64,000 nt of DNA from JACQFK01 sp964619955 (GCA_964619955.1 CAZUJF010000026.1:6235-70234); one strand, 5' to 3'; positions 16,450 through 27,687 are shown, counted from the stretch's first letter. The notes: generated from the sequence alone by a model not told the origin. A program made the numbers and translations.

Positions 16450-17952
16450 GGCGGCCAGGCGCTCGAGAGCGGGGCGCAGCACGCCCTCCCGGTCCACGCC
16501 CAGGCTCGCCGCCAGCGCCTCCAGGTCCCGCGAAGCGTCCAGCAGCGGCAGCAGACGCCGGTTGAACTCGTCGAGCTGCACCGCCTCGTGTCGCAAATTG
16601 ACAACGACGGCCTTCCCCGCGGCCTGCAAGCGGGCGAGACGGCTGGCTTCCGGACGCTCGCCGACCGAGACCGCGCACCGCAGGGGGGAGGCATGAAATT
16701 CCGCCAGGCCGCGGATGAAGCATTGCAGCAGCGTCTCCCCCAGGCCCTTCAGATCCCCGGCGGCGCCGGGATCCGTCCCCGGGGGCAGGACGGCCCGCGC
16801 CGCCTCGAGCAGCGCCGGGAATTCCAGCGGCAGCGTCCGGCGTCCGGCGAGGATATTCATCGCGGCCTTGACGAGCGGATGCCCGCTCCGGAGCGTGCCG
16901 CCTCCCGGCGCCTCGAAGACCTGCTCCTGGAATCCCCCGGGATCGGCGAAAGGGGGAAGCGGCCTCAGGGGCGAGGTGATGTGGAAGCGGGACAGGCCCA
17001 GCGGATCCGGCTCGGAGATCACCGCCTCCTCGTCCCGGCAAAGAACGCTCTGCCGGAAGGTTCGGTTGCAGGCGTAATCGAGATACTGCTGGACGTCGAC
17101 CGGCCCCCCGGACTGGGCCCGCACGATTTCCGCGAGGGCCGGCGGGAGATTTTCAAGCCGGCCCGATCCGTAACTGGCCTCCGAGAGGTAGCGCAGCCCC
17201 CGGCGCCGCGCCCGATCGGCGAACTCGTGGAAATGAAACGGCTGATTCACCGATTCGAGATGTTCGTGGAAGAAGTACGCATCCGAATAACGGGACAGGA
17301 AGGCCTGCTCGTGCCGGAGGGCGGCGCCGTAGGCTCCCACGTCGGTCGCCGTCAGTCCCGCCAGCTCGGATCTCCCCACCTCCCCCGCCAGCGCCGCCAG
17401 GAACTCCCGGGCGCGCGCCACCTTCGCGGCCGCCCCGGACTCGTTCCGGAGGTGGAAGAGGAGCATCTCACGAACCATGCCGCGCGCATGCCAGCCGGGA
17501 TAGGTGTTGTAGTCGATGTAGACCAGCCCCTGGGGATTGAGCAGGCGCCGGGAGAGCTCCAGGATGCGCTCCTGCACCTCGGCGGGCACCCAGGAGAACA
17601 CGCCGTGGGTGATGATGTAATCGAAGGTCCCCCAGCGCTCATCGAGATCCATCAGGCTGAGCGGCTCGAGCCGGACATTTCGGAGCCCCAGCGCCTGCGC
17701 CTCTTGCCGGCCCTGCGCGATCGGACGCTGCGAACGGTCGATCCCGACGACCTCGCTGCCCGGAAGCCCGTACGCCATCGGGATCAGATTGCCGCCGTCG
17801 GAGCAGCCGAGTTCCAGCACGCGGCAGCGCCCCACCGGGGCGGGACTCAGCCCCGCAAGCAGCCCCGCCGTCGCGAGCGTGTCGGGATGCGAATAGCGGC
17901 AGGGGACGCTCGGGTACGGGACGTCGTCGTAGGAGTCCGGATCCTCAGTCAC
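16429..17952 (-). CDS. methyltransferase with methyltransferase-regulatory domain (PKMT-like)
   Basis: 507 residues. A class I SAM fold has motif I RVLELGCSDGGN (44-55). A long central region with the NTYPGWHARGMVREMLLFH signature follows, the hallmark of the methyltransferase regulatory domain. That domain is found in rickettsial-type outer-membrane protein lysine methyltransferases and many uncharacterised homologues. The C-terminal 150 residues form a variable helical domain. The likely action is protein lysine methylation, by family only. The start codon is GTG at 17952, six bases after GATAAT on the same strand, again suggesting a leaderless message. Confidence 0.8.
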   Translation of the reverse strand: MTEDPDSYDDVPYPSVPCRYSHPDTLATAGLLAGLSPAPVGRCRVLELGCSDGGNLIPMAYGLPGSEVVGIDRSQRPIAQGRQEAQALGLRNVRLEPLSLMDLDERWGTFDYIITHGVFSWVPAEVQERILELSRRLLNPQGLVYIDYNTYPGWHARGMVREMLLFHLRNESGAAAKVARAREFLAALAGEVGRSELAGLTATDVGAYGAALRHEQAFLSRYSDAYFFHEHLESVNQPFHFHEFADRARRRGLRYLSEASYGSGRLENLPPALAEIVRAQSGGPVDVQQYLDYACNRTFRQSVLCRDEEAVISEPDPLGLSRFHITSPLRPLPPFADPGGFQEQVFEAPGGGTLRSGHPLVKAAMNILAGRRTLPLEFPALLEAARAVLPPGTDPGAAGDLKGLGETLLQCFIRGLAEFHASPLRCAVSVGERPEASRLARLQAAGKAVVVNLRHEAVQLDEFNRRLLPLLDASRDLEALAASLGVDREGVLRPALERLAASALLLT

Positions 17953-17958
17953 GCGGCG

Positions 17959-17964
17959 ATTATC
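17959..17964 (-). promoter_or_regulatory. -10-like element GATAAT, start-proximal
   Basis: GATAAT on the minus strand ends six bases before the GTG start at 17952. No ribosome-binding site lies between them. Confidence 0.35.
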
Positions 17965-18003
17965 ACCCCGGTGCCCGGGCGTTGCCAGACCCGGGACGTT
18001 CCT

Positions 18004-20622
18004 TCAAGGCAGGGTCGCGTCGGGGGCGCCCGCAGGCACCCACTGCACACCCAAGCCCACGCAGGAGGCGCAGGCGTGGATGAGGTTCTCGCCGTGGCCG
18101 CCGCTGCCCGCGCAACGCTCGCAGGGGCGCGTGCGGCCCACATCCGTCGCGACCGGCAGCCGGGTCACGCCTTGACACTTCGGGCAGCTGCGCGTCCCCT
18201 TCCCTTCGCACTTCTCGCAGGGACGCGTCCCCCGGATCGGCTTGCCCTGGCAGACCTCGCAGGTTTTGCGTCCGGTCGCCCCGATCCCCACGGTGACCTT
18301 GTAGCCGATGCCGCCGCAGGGGAGGCAGGCCTCGGTCCGCGTCCCCTTCCCCCGGCACACGGAGCAGACCTTCGCCGGATTCCCCCCGCAGGACCCGCAG
18401 ATGCCGAAACCGGACACGGCCGCCCTTAGTGCGAGCAGATGTTTCGATTCCCCGGCCGTCGCCGCCTGCCCGATCGACTGATCCAGTGCTGCCGTCGCCC
18501 GATTGAGGTCCTCGACGGATTTCATCGTCGACTGGAACTGCACCAGCGCGGATCGATAGGCTCCGAGAAAGTCCTGGGATCCGCGCGGTCCGGGCAGCAG
18601 CGCGCGGGCTTCGTCCCCCTTTCCTTCGCGCAGCAGCGACCCCATTTGCGCCGCGCGCCGATCCTCGGGGCGCTCCCAGCGGCCCTCCGGGGTCTGGGCG
18701 AACCCGAGTCCGAACAACACTTTGCGCGCTTCCAGGATTTCCGCCGGCGCTCCGAGCTTCAAGGCCGCCGATGCGTGGCCCGCCGCCAGGGCCCTCAAGA
18801 GCAGCAGTCCGCGGTCTTTCAGGACTTCGCTCTTCACCTCGACCAGCGTCCGAGCCTCCTTCAGATGATCGGCCGCGCTCGCGTTCATCCAGCGCTCGGG
18901 AGGAAGGCGGTCCAGCGAGGCGCGGATCCGCAGCGCGGAGGCCGTGGCCGCCCCGGCGTTCGCCGTGCAGCGCGCACCGTCCAGCAGCACGCCTCCGGGA
19001 AGCCGGACGGTCCAGCCGCCCTTTTCCTGATACGCGGTGATCTCCTGGCCGGAGTACGTCTTCATCTTGACGAAGCCGTCGTTCTGCTTCTCGAAGACGC
19101 CCTCGTACGTGGAACTCAGCTGCGGTGTCTGGACGTGGAGGCTGTCCGAGATCAACCCGGCGTCCTGACCGCTGCGCGCGAGATACAGCCCGGCAAAGCC
19201 GATCAAATCCGACTGCGGCAGCTTCTCTCCTTTGAGCGCCTGGAGCCCGCTCAGAAGCGAAGCCCGCGCAGGGGCGTCCGTCGCCGTGAGGAGTTGGCGG
19301 AGCAGACCCGCCGCCATCGCGACGGCGGGAGCGGGCTCCGGCGCCTTCACCGCTTCCGCCGGACCGGCGGGCGCCGCGGACACCGCCGTAGCCGGCGCCG
19401 CCGCTTCCAGGAGTTTTTCGAGACCGGCTCGCAGGACCTCGATCCGCTTCTGCGGCCCCGGATCACCCGGCAGTTCGGCGGCGCTGCACAGGGCCTCCAA
19501 CCGTGCCCAGCGTTCGCGCTGGCGGTACACCTCGAGAAAGAGCCCGACCAGGGATTCGCGCGCGGGGGCCTGCTTCGCCTCCCGGGCGGCCTTCACCCGG
19601 CCTTCCAGCTCGTCCAGGCGCCGCGCCTCCCCGCGGAGAAACACGGGCGCATCCACGTGCAGCGATTCGATCTGCCAGGGTTCGACCGACTGCGCCGCCC
19701 CGGCGCCCTGCACCACCACCGCCTCGTCGCGGCGCTCCAGCGAGCCCCGCAGGAAGGACCCGTCCTCCAGTTGAAGCACGCCGTCCTTCGCGAAGCGCAG
19801 CGGACCCGCTTTCGCCGGCGCGGCCGCCTTGACGACGGGCGGCGGAGCCGCCGCGTTGCGGCTCCCGGGCTGGACCAGGTCGAACTCCCAGAGCACCCAT
19901 CCCAGCACTCCGGCGGCGGCCAGACCGAGCAACGTGCCGAGGACCGCCGGGACGGCCGAGCGCTTCGGCGGGTTCGGCAGGAATACCTGCAGCGGCTTCC
20001 CAAAGAACCACGCGTTCCCCTCGTCGTGGTGGAACACCCAGTGGGCCTGCCACGCCTGGAGATGTTCGATCACGAGATGACGGCCTGCGAAATGACCGCC
20101 GGCGGGAGGGCGCAGCTCTTTCGCCAGCTGCTCCGCGGCGGCACGCACGGCGGCTGGTTTGTCCGCCAGCAGCTTCGCCAGTTCCGACGTGTGCTCAAAC
20201 CGCAGATCCACAACCTTGCGCGCCGCGCCCGCCGCCGCTTCCGCCGGCAGCGTCAGCGTCTCCTTCCGGGCCGAGAGGGAGCTCCGGCGGCCGTCGCTCT
20301 CGATCGTCGCCTGCAAGGTCACGCGGTAGGCCGGGTCGAAGCTCCCGAACGTGATCTCGCGCGCGAAGGAGCCGGGCAGCGAGCGAGCGCTCTTCTGCCA
20401 GTCCTGCAGCGCGGCGAAAACCTGGTCGATGGGCAATTCGGGGTCGTGGAGGATGACGGGTTCCGGGAGCGGGGCGGGGCCGCCGCGCTTCTTCGGGGCC
20501 TCGCGCCGGATGGTGAAAGTCCCCCGGCACTTCCCGCAGCGCTTCAGGCGGCCGCTGAGATCCTTGTTGGCCTTGTACGGACGGCCGCAGCCGGGACACG
20601 TAAAGCGGTAGTCTTCACCCAT
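18004..20622 (-). CDS. large membrane-anchored protein with N-terminal zinc ribbon and C-terminal DnaJ-like CxxC repeats
   Basis: 872 residues. An N-terminal zinc ribbon (CPGC at 9-12, CGKC at 29-32) of the MJ0042-like type is followed by a soluble region. One membrane segment (about 224-246, VPAVLGTLLGLAAAGVLGWVL) then leads to a long extracytoplasmic or helical region. The last 120 residues have eight CxxC motifs, mostly CxxCxGxG as in the DnaJ zinc domain. The N-terminal ribbon probably faces the cytoplasm. Related layout and CxxC tail occur in the protein at 58748. No enzymatic motif seen. The start at MGEDYRF is chosen because the ribbon begins there; the frame extends further upstream without support. 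Confidence 0.75.
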   Translation of the reverse strand: MGEDYRFTCPGCGRPYKANKDLSGRLKRCGKCRGTFTIRREAPKKRGGPAPLPEPVILHDPELPIDQVFAALQDWQKSARSLPGSFAREITFGSFDPAYRVTLQATIESDGRRSSLSARKETLTLPAEAAAGAARKVVDLRFEHTSELAKLLADKPAAVRAAAEQLAKELRPPAGGHFAGRHLVIEHLQAWQAHWVFHHDEGNAWFFGKPLQVFLPNPPKRSAVPAVLGTLLGLAAAGVLGWVLWEFDLVQPGSRNAAAPPPVVKAAAPAKAGPLRFAKDGVLQLEDGSFLRGSLERRDEAVVVQGAGAAQSVEPWQIESLHVDAPVFLRGEARRLDELEGRVKAAREAKQAPARESLVGLFLEVYRQRERWARLEALCSAAELPGDPGPQKRIEVLRAGLEKLLEAAAPATAVSAAPAGPAEAVKAPEPAPAVAMAAGLLRQLLTATDAPARASLLSGLQALKGEKLPQSDLIGFAGLYLARSGQDAGLISDSLHVQTPQLSSTYEGVFEKQNDGFVKMKTYSGQEITAYQEKGGWTVRLPGGVLLDGARCTANAGAATASALRIRASLDRLPPERWMNASAADHLKEARTLVEVKSEVLKDRGLLLLRALAAGHASAALKLGAPAEILEARKVLFGLGFAQTPEGRWERPEDRRAAQMGSLLREGKGDEARALLPGPRGSQDFLGAYRSALVQFQSTMKSVEDLNRATAALDQSIGQAATAGESKHLLALRAAVSGFGICGSCGGNPAKVCSVCRGKGTRTEACLPCGGIGYKVTVGIGATGRKTCEVCQGKPIRGTRPCEKCEGKGTRSCPKCQGVTRLPVATDVGRTRPCERCAGSGGHGENLIHACASCVGLGVQWVPAGAPDATLP

Positions 20623-20706
20623 CGGATGCAGGCCTCCCCTGCCCGACATATAGCAGGGAATGCGCCGGAAGTGAACGCTTTCACGCCCGCCCCGCGCTTC
20701 CCGTGT

Positions 20707-20712
20707 TAGAAT
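20707..20712 (+). promoter_or_regulatory. -10-like element TAGAAT before prfC
   Basis: TAGAAT lies 13 bases before the prfC ATG, giving a leader of about six bases. No Shine-Dalgarno is visible in the intervening CCCCCGCCTTCCC. Confidence 0.4.
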
Positions 20713-20725
20713 CCCCCGCCTTCCC

Positions 20726-22354
20726 ATGAGCATCAAGGACGAGATCGCCCGGCGCCGGACGTTCGCGATCATTTCGCACCCCGACGCGGGCAAGACGACG
20801 CTGACCGAGAAGCTGCTCCTCTACGGCGGCGCCGTGCAGCTGGCCGGCTCGGTCACCGCCCGCAAATCGGAACGCTCCACGACCTCGGACTGGATGGAGT
20901 TGGAGCGCCAGCGCGGCATCTCCGTCAACTCCACCGTGCTCCAGTTCGACTACCGCGACTGCTGCATCAACCTGCTCGACACCCCCGGCCACAAGGACTT
21001 CTCCGAGGACACCTACCGCGTCCTCATGGCGGTCGACGCCGCGATCATGGTGATCGACGCCGGCAAGGGCATCGAGACCCAGACCCGGAAGCTCTTCGAG
21101 ATCTGCCGTCTCCGCGGCATCCCCATCTTCACGTTCATCAACAAGCTGGACCGCCCCACGCGCGAACCGCTCGCCCTCATGGACGAGATCGAGAACGTGC
21201 TGCAGATCCACGCCTTCGCGGTCAACTGGCCCCTCGGCACGGGTCCGGGCTTCCAGGGCGTCTTCGACCGGCAAAAGAAGCAGGCGCATTTCTTCAGCCG
21301 GGTCGCCGGCGGGGCGGCCCGGGCCGCGGTGGACGTCCACGACGTCAACGACGCCGAGGTCCGGGACCTCATGGACGACGACTCGCACGCCCGGCTGCTG
21401 GAGGAACTGTCCCTGCTGGAGCAGGCGGGGGCGTCGTTCGACCTGGCGGCGCTGCGCTCGGGCGACCTCACCCCCGTCTTCTTCGGCAGCGCCAAGAACA
21501 ACTTCGGCGTGCAGCTGCTGCTCGACGCCTTCATCGAGCACGCCCCGCCGCCCGGCCCCCGCCGCGTCGCCTCGGGCCCCGTCGACGTCGAAAATCCGGC
21601 GTTCTCCGGCTTCATTTTCAAGATCCAGTCCAACATGGATCCGCGGCACCGCGACCAGATCGCGTTCCTGCGCGTCTGCTCGGGCCATTTCACGCGGGAC
21701 ATGCGCGTCATCCACGCGCAGACCGGGGCCTCGGTCCGCCTTGCCAGCTCGCACAAACTGCTCGCCCGTGAACGCAACATCGTCCATGACGCCTACCCTG
21801 GGGACGTGATCGGCCTCGTGGGTCACCCCGAGTTCGGCATCGGCGACACGCTGACCGAGGATCCCGCGCTCGTGTACCACGAGATCCCCCGCTTTGCGCC
21901 GGAGTGTTTCGCGCTGCTGCACGCTTCGAGCCCCTCCCAATTCAAACGCTTCCGCGCCGGGCTCGACCACCTGCTCAAAGAGGGCGTCTTCCAGATGTTC
22001 CGCATGCGCGATGGCACCCAGCGCGTGCCGCTCATCGGGGCGGTCGGCCCGCTGCAGTTCGAGGTCCTCCAGTACCGCCTCAAACACGAGTTCGGGGCGG
22101 ACTCCCGCATCGAGCCTGTCGCCTACAACACGGTCCGCTGGATCGCCCCCGAATCGGCCGCCGAGGTCACCGGCGACTGGCTGCCCAGCGGCTCCTGCCT
22201 TGCCGAGGACGACCGCGAGCAGAAGGTCCTGCTCTTCTCCGGCCAGTGGTCGCACGACTACTTCCAGGAGAAGAACCCGAAGGTCCGCCTCACGAAGCTG
22301 CCCGTCGTCATGCAGACCGAGGAGAAACCCGGGGGGTCGGGCCAAGGACGCTGA
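20726..22354 (+). CDS. prfC: peptide chain release factor 3
   Basis: 542 residues, the normal RF3 length. GTPase motifs are SHPDAGKTTLTEK (G1, about 17-29), RGISVNS (switch region), DTPGHKDF (G3) and NKLDR (G4). RF3 is the translational GTPase that recycles RF1/RF2 from the ribosome after termination. Domains II and III follow (FKIQSNMDPRHRDQIAFLRVCSG...). A monocistronic gene appears likely, since a separate start-proximal promoter element precedes the next gene. Confidence 0.96.
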   Translation: MSIKDEIARRRTFAIISHPDAGKTTLTEKLLLYGGAVQLAGSVTARKSERSTTSDWMELERQRGISVNSTVLQFDYRDCCINLLDTPGHKDFSEDTYRVLMAVDAAIMVIDAGKGIETQTRKLFEICRLRGIPIFTFINKLDRPTREPLALMDEIENVLQIHAFAVNWPLGTGPGFQGVFDRQKKQAHFFSRVAGGAARAAVDVHDVNDAEVRDLMDDDSHARLLEELSLLEQAGASFDLAALRSGDLTPVFFGSAKNNFGVQLLLDAFIEHAPPPGPRRVASGPVDVENPAFSGFIFKIQSNMDPRHRDQIAFLRVCSGHFTRDMRVIHAQTGASVRLASSHKLLARERNIVHDAYPGDVIGLVGHPEFGIGDTLTEDPALVYHEIPRFAPECFALLHASSPSQFKRFRAGLDHLLKEGVFQMFRMRDGTQRVPLIGAVGPLQFEVLQYRLKHEFGADSRIEPVAYNTVRWIAPESAAEVTGDWLPSGSCLAEDDREQKVLLFSGQWSHDYFQEKNPKVRLTKLPVVMQTEEKPGGSGQGR

Positions 22355-22377
22355 CCCCTCTGGCCCGCCGTTTGCGT

Positions 22378-22383
22378 TAGACT
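22378..22383 (+). promoter_or_regulatory. -10-like element TAGACT, start-proximal
   Basis: TAGACT ends six bases before the GTG start at 22390, with no ribosome-binding site between. It would drive the kinase/regulator pair as a leaderless transcript. Confidence 0.4.
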
Positions 22384-22389
22384 ATCCCC

Positions 22390-23996
22390 GTGATCCGCCG
22401 ACGGCTCTCCCTGCAGCTGGCGCTCGTGATGCTGGGCGTCGCGCTCGTCCCCCTCCTGGGAGCAGGGCTGCTCACCCTGCACCTCATCGAACGCTCCGTC
22501 ACCGGACAGGCCCGCGCCGCCCAGCTCCAGATCGGCCGTGCCGCCGCCGCGCTGGTTCGGGACTATCTGAAGGACGCCGCCACCAAGCTCGGCAGCATCG
22601 CGCGCATGATCCGGAAGGAGGAGGATCCCCGGGAACAAACTCGGCGCCTCAATTCCCTCCTCGACCCCCCGGACATCTTCCTGGAGGTCGCCTACTGGAC
22701 TTCCGGGAACGAGCCCAAGGTCCAGGCACAGGTCCAGCAGGGCGAGTACAATCTTGCCCAAAAGCGGGCCAAACCGCAGAACCGTGCTTTTCAAGAAAAC
22801 GTGGGGCAGCAGGTCCAAACCTTCACCAACGCGACCCCCCAGATCCTGGAAGCCCAATCGGGGAACGGATTCATGGCGGACCGTCTCCAGATGATTGAAT
22901 CCTTCCCCTCGCTGCCCATCTCCGTGCCGGCCCCCGGCGGTCTACTCAGTGCCGACCTCGACTTCCGCCCCGTGTCCCAGCTTCTGGCGGCGCTGGTGGA
23001 TGAACCCTCCCGGCGCCTCCTGCTCCTGGATAATTTGGGCGCCCCCCTCGCCCGCTCGTCCGCCATCGAGATCCTCGCACCAATCAGCACGATCGTCGAT
23101 GTCGGGCATGGGGGCTGGACCCTCCATGTCGATGAAGCCGCCGCCGTGCTCCGGGCTCCCTTGGACCAGGCCTACACCCGGGTGATCCTCTGGTTCGCGC
23201 TGGCCGGCGCCGCCGCCGTGGCGCTCGCCTTTCTCTTCGCCTCGCGCGTCACCCGGCCGCTTCAGACGCTGGTCCTCGCGGCTGACCGGATCGCCGGGGG
23301 AGATCTCGGCGCCCGCGCCGGGCTGCACCGCGAGGATGAGATCGGGCAACTCGCAAGCGCCTTCGACCGCATGGCGGTCGCCGTCGAGCAGATCGACCGC
23401 TTGAAGGACGAATTCGTCGCCCACGTCTCCCACGAGCTCCGCACGCCCCTGACTTCCGCAAAGATCGCCCTGGCGAATGTGCGCGAGGGCATCGCCGGCC
23501 CCGACGCCCTCCCCCGCGTCCAGGAGGATCTCGACCGGCTCATCCGCATGGTCAACGGCCTGCTCGACAGCGCCCGGCTCGAGGCGGGGCTCACCCTGGA
23601 CCGGACCAGCGTCGAACTGGGCTCCCTCGTCCGCGGGGCCGTCGAGTCCCTGCGGCCCCTGGCACGGGGCGCACTCGACGTACGCGGGACCGGCGACACG
23701 GTCGACGCCGATCCCGCCCGGATCCGGCAGATCGTGCTGAACCTCGTCGACAACGCCATCAAATACGCCCGCAGTCGGGTTGATGTCGAGCTGCGCGGCC
23801 GCGAGATCCGGGTGAGCGACGACGGCCCCGGCGTCCCGCCGGAACAGCGCGAGAAGATCTTCGAGAAGTTCGCGCGTCTCGGCGACGGCCCCAAGCCGCC
23901 GGGCGCGGGGCTCGGCCTCTCGATCGCCCGGAAGCTCGCCGTCCTGCACGGCGGCACGCTCGTCTGCGAAGGCAACACCTTCATCCTGAGGCTGCC

Positions 23997-24000
<4 letters not shown>
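22390..24000 (+). CDS. sensor histidine kinase
   Basis: 536 residues. The first membrane segment is at about 8-31, then an extracytoplasmic sensor region of about 230 residues, and a second membrane segment at about 264-284. HAMP follows (about 285-335), then a HisKA dimerisation domain with the phospho-acceptor His348 in AHVSHELRTP. Last is an ATPase domain with an N box (NLVDNAIKYA), DDGPG and GLGLSIARK. The sensor domain has no recognisable fold from sequence. The start is GTG. The stop overlaps the start of the response regulator (ATGA), so the pair is translationally coupled. Confidence 0.92.
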
Positions 24001-25275
<1,275 letters not shown>

Positions 25276-25283
<8 letters not shown>

Positions 25284-25314
25284 AGCGATACGGCGGGTGT
25301 ATCGGATCGGATAC
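25276..25314 (+). promoter_or_regulatory. twin palindromic activator sites (GTATC-N6-GATAC, twice)
   Basis: Two copies of GTATC-N6-GATAC lie at 25276-25291 and 25299-25314. The centres are 23 bases apart, about two helical turns, so two dimers would sit on the same face. They lie about 66 and 89 bases upstream of the predicted transcription start. The first copy includes the stop codon of the regulator. This is the arrangement of NtrC-type enhancer sites; binding by the adjacent regulator is inferred. Confidence 0.7.
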
Positions 25315-25345
25315 GCCTGCCGTCTCGCGCCTCCCGTTCAGACCA

Positions 25346-25361
25346 TGGCACAGGGCTTGCT
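25346..25361 (+). promoter_or_regulatory. sigma-54 promoter (-24/-12)
   Basis: TGGCAC-A-GGGC-TTGCT matches the sigma-54 consensus TGGCACR-N4-TTGCW at every fixed position and has the required spacing. The predicted start of transcription is near 25372, only one or two bases before the ATG at 25374, so the message would be leaderless. Confidence 0.85.
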
Positions 25362-25373
25362 CTTGTTCACCCC

Positions 25374-27005
25374 ATGAACATGATGCTCGCGCTCCTGATC
25401 CTGCTCCAGGACCCGCTCGAACCCGCCGCTCACCCGGTCAAGATCGAGCCGAAGGAGGCCACGATCTTCAAGGACGGCCACGCGTTCATCCTGGCGGAAG
25501 GCCTGATTCCGGCGAAGACCGGGTGGTACGTCACGACCGAGGTCCCGGAGGCGGTGCTCGGAACCTTGTGGACCTTCACCGGCCACGCCGGCGCGTGCGT
25601 CGAGGTCGTGCGCGCCGGCTTCGAAACCATCGAGCGCAAGGAGCCCTGTCTGACGCTCGCCGACGCGCTCGAGGCCTGCATCGGCCGCGACGTGGTCCTC
25701 GATCTCCACGGCACGCTGCTGGAGGGGACGCTCCTCGACGTGCCCCGCCGCAAGGAGGCCCCCGAGACCCCGGGCGAAACCCTGCTGGTGCGCACGCAGC
25801 TCGGCACCCAGATCCTCCACAAGTCGCGCGTCCTCTCCATCCGAAGCAAGGACGCCCTTCCGGTGGAACGGACTCTGCCTTCCGTGCGCCGCCGCCTGCT
25901 GGTGAAGGTCGTCGTGGAGGACAACGTCCGCGAGGAGCGGATCCCCCTGCGCTTCGTCTACGTCCAGAAGGGCCTGCGCTGGATCCCCGAGTACCACGCG
26001 GAGCTGCTGCCGGACAAGAAGGTCCGACTCACCCTGCAAGGAACCCTGGTCAACGAGCTTGCGGACCTGAAGGACGTCAGCGCCTCGCTGGTGGTCGGCA
26101 TTCCGAACTTCCTCCTGAAGGACACCCTCTCCCCGCTGGCCCTGCGCCAGGCGGCCGCCGGGCTTTCCCAGTACTTCCATCCCGGTCAACGCGCGGGACA
26201 GATGCTGACCAACGCGATGATGACGCAGGTCGCGCGCTACGGGGAATCCCAGGGAGATGCACCCGCGCCGGCCGGCCCCGATCCGGTCGTGGAGGGAGGG
26301 GCGGCCGACGAATACTTCCTCTATCCGCGCCCGCACCTCACGCTCAAGAAGGGCGAACGGTCGAGCGCGCCGGTCTTCAGCGCGATCTTCGACAGCGAGG
26401 ATGTCTACACCTTGGAAGTCCTGCCGCGCGTCTCCCTCTCCATGGCCTCAGGCTCCCTGGAGGAATTACGCCGGGCCATGGCGATGCCGAAGCTACGGCA
26501 CGGGCTCAAGCTGAAAAACAGCGGCCGCACCCCCTGGACCACGGGCCCCGCGATGATCGTGCGCGACGGCCGGGCGCTGGCCCAGGACATGCTCCGCTTC
26601 ACGCCCGCGGGCGGCGACACCGTGCTGCCGATGGCCGAGGTGAGCGACGTCGCCGTGCGCATCAAGGACGTCGAGCTGCGCCGGGTCCACAACATCCCCA
26701 TCGACGGGACCAGCTACAGCCAGGTCTTCATGACGGGAACGATCTGCCTCGTGAATCACCGCCCGCAGGATCTGCCCGTCCGCGTGGACCGCACGGCTGT
26801 CGGGCGCATGGAACTGCTCAAGGACAAGGGGACGTCCGAGGCCTTCGACGCGGTGGACCTCCCCTGGGAGCGTTACGACGCCGCGATCTGGAGGCAGGCC
26901 CTGCTGGGCGTGAACGCCGCGTTCCGCGCGACGTGGACGGCCGTGATCCCCGCCGGCAAGAGCGTCGAGTTCGGCTGCGAGTGGTCCTACTATCGCCGGG
27001 GATGA
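25374..27005 (+). CDS. exported protein with DUF4139-like domain, sigma-54 controlled
   Basis: 543 residues. A short hydrophobic N-terminus (MNMMLALLILLQD) suggests export. The central part resembles DUF4139: GLRWIPEYHAELL near residue 202, then a LVNELADLKDVSASLVVGIPNF-like stretch broken by strands, typical of the beta-rich domain in mucoidy-inhibitor-like proteins. The function of that domain is not established. It is preceded by a sigma-54 promoter and enhancer-like sites and lies just after the kinase/regulator pair, so it is probably their output gene. It ends immediately next to the convergent DUF1080 gene with no gap. The choice among the three clustered ATG codons at the start is open. 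Confidence 0.7.
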   Translation: MNMMLALLILLQDPLEPAAHPVKIEPKEATIFKDGHAFILAEGLIPAKTGWYVTTEVPEAVLGTLWTFTGHAGACVEVVRAGFETIERKEPCLTLADALEACIGRDVVLDLHGTLLEGTLLDVPRRKEAPETPGETLLVRTQLGTQILHKSRVLSIRSKDALPVERTLPSVRRRLLVKVVVEDNVREERIPLRFVYVQKGLRWIPEYHAELLPDKKVRLTLQGTLVNELADLKDVSASLVVGIPNFLLKDTLSPLALRQAAAGLSQYFHPGQRAGQMLTNAMMTQVARYGESQGDAPAPAGPDPVVEGGAADEYFLYPRPHLTLKKGERSSAPVFSAIFDSEDVYTLEVLPRVSLSMASGSLEELRRAMAMPKLRHGLKLKNSGRTPWTTGPAMIVRDGRALAQDMLRFTPAGGDTVLPMAEVSDVAVRIKDVELRRVHNIPIDGTSYSQVFMTGTICLVNHRPQDLPVRVDRTAVGRMELLKDKGTSEAFDAVDLPWERYDAAIWRQALLGVNAAFRATWTAVIPAGKSVEFGCEWSYYRRG

Positions 27006-27662
27006 CTACTTCAGTTCCTTGATCCGGATCTTGCGCCAGCGGACGTCGAGCACGTCCTCCTTCTTGCCGACGCCGTGCACCTGCAGCGCGATGAAGCCGG
27101 AGGGGGTCACCGCATCCTTGAGATCGGCGGCCGGGACCTCGTTGATCCAGGTCTTGATCGAATCGCCTTTGCACTCGACGCGGAACTTGTTCCAGTCCCC
27201 CGACTTGAACGCCTTCCGGGCCGCTTCGTTCTCCTTGAGGTCCTTGAGCCAGCCGCGCCGGCCCTCGTCGTAGATGCCGCCGCTGTAGGCCCGGGCCGAC
27301 GGGTCGATCTCCACCTGGTAGCCGTGCACCCGGCCCGCCCCCACCTTGATCTTCTTCCCGCCCAGCTCCAACGTCTTTTCCTCGTCGAAACACTGGCTGC
27401 GGATCTGCACCCCGGAATTCAGCGCCGGATTCACCTTGAACTCCAGTTCAAGGATGAAATCGCCGTAATCCTTCTTCGTGCACAGGAAGGAATTGGCGGT
27501 GTTCGGCACCGAGGTGCCGAGGATGGCCCCGTCCTCGATCTTGTAGTTCGCCTTGCCGCCGCGCTGGACCCAGCCGTCGAGGTCCTTCCCGTTGAAAAGC
27601 TCCGTCCAGCCCTCCTCCTGGGTCGCGAGACACAGGAACGCCAGGCTCATCACGATATTCAT
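27006..27662 (-). CDS. exported DUF1080 (3-keto-disaccharide hydrolase-type) protein
   Basis: 218 residues. After a hydrophobic leader (MNIVMSLAFLCLATQ) comes the DUF1080 opening GWTELFNGKDLDGW, the SGVQIRSQ strand, YQVEID, and the closing GFIALQVHG. This concanavalin-like fold family includes 3-keto-glucoside hydrolases and is greatly expanded in planctomycetes. Secretion and action on glycosides are expected; the substrate is unknown. The ATG at 27662 is preferred over one two codons upstream, as GGGGAG lies six bases before it. Its promoter overlaps the divergent lipoprotein promoter. Confidence 0.85.
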   Translation of the reverse strand: MNIVMSLAFLCLATQEEGWTELFNGKDLDGWVQRGGKANYKIEDGAILGTSVPNTANSFLCTKKDYGDFILELEFKVNPALNSGVQIRSQCFDEEKTLELGGKKIKVGAGRVHGYQVEIDPSARAYSGGIYDEGRRGWLKDLKENEAARKAFKSGDWNKFRVECKGDSIKTWINEVPAADLKDAVTPSGFIALQVHGVGKKEDVLDVRWRKIRIKELK

Positions 27663-27687
27663 CCGCATCTCCCCTTCAGAAGCCGCG

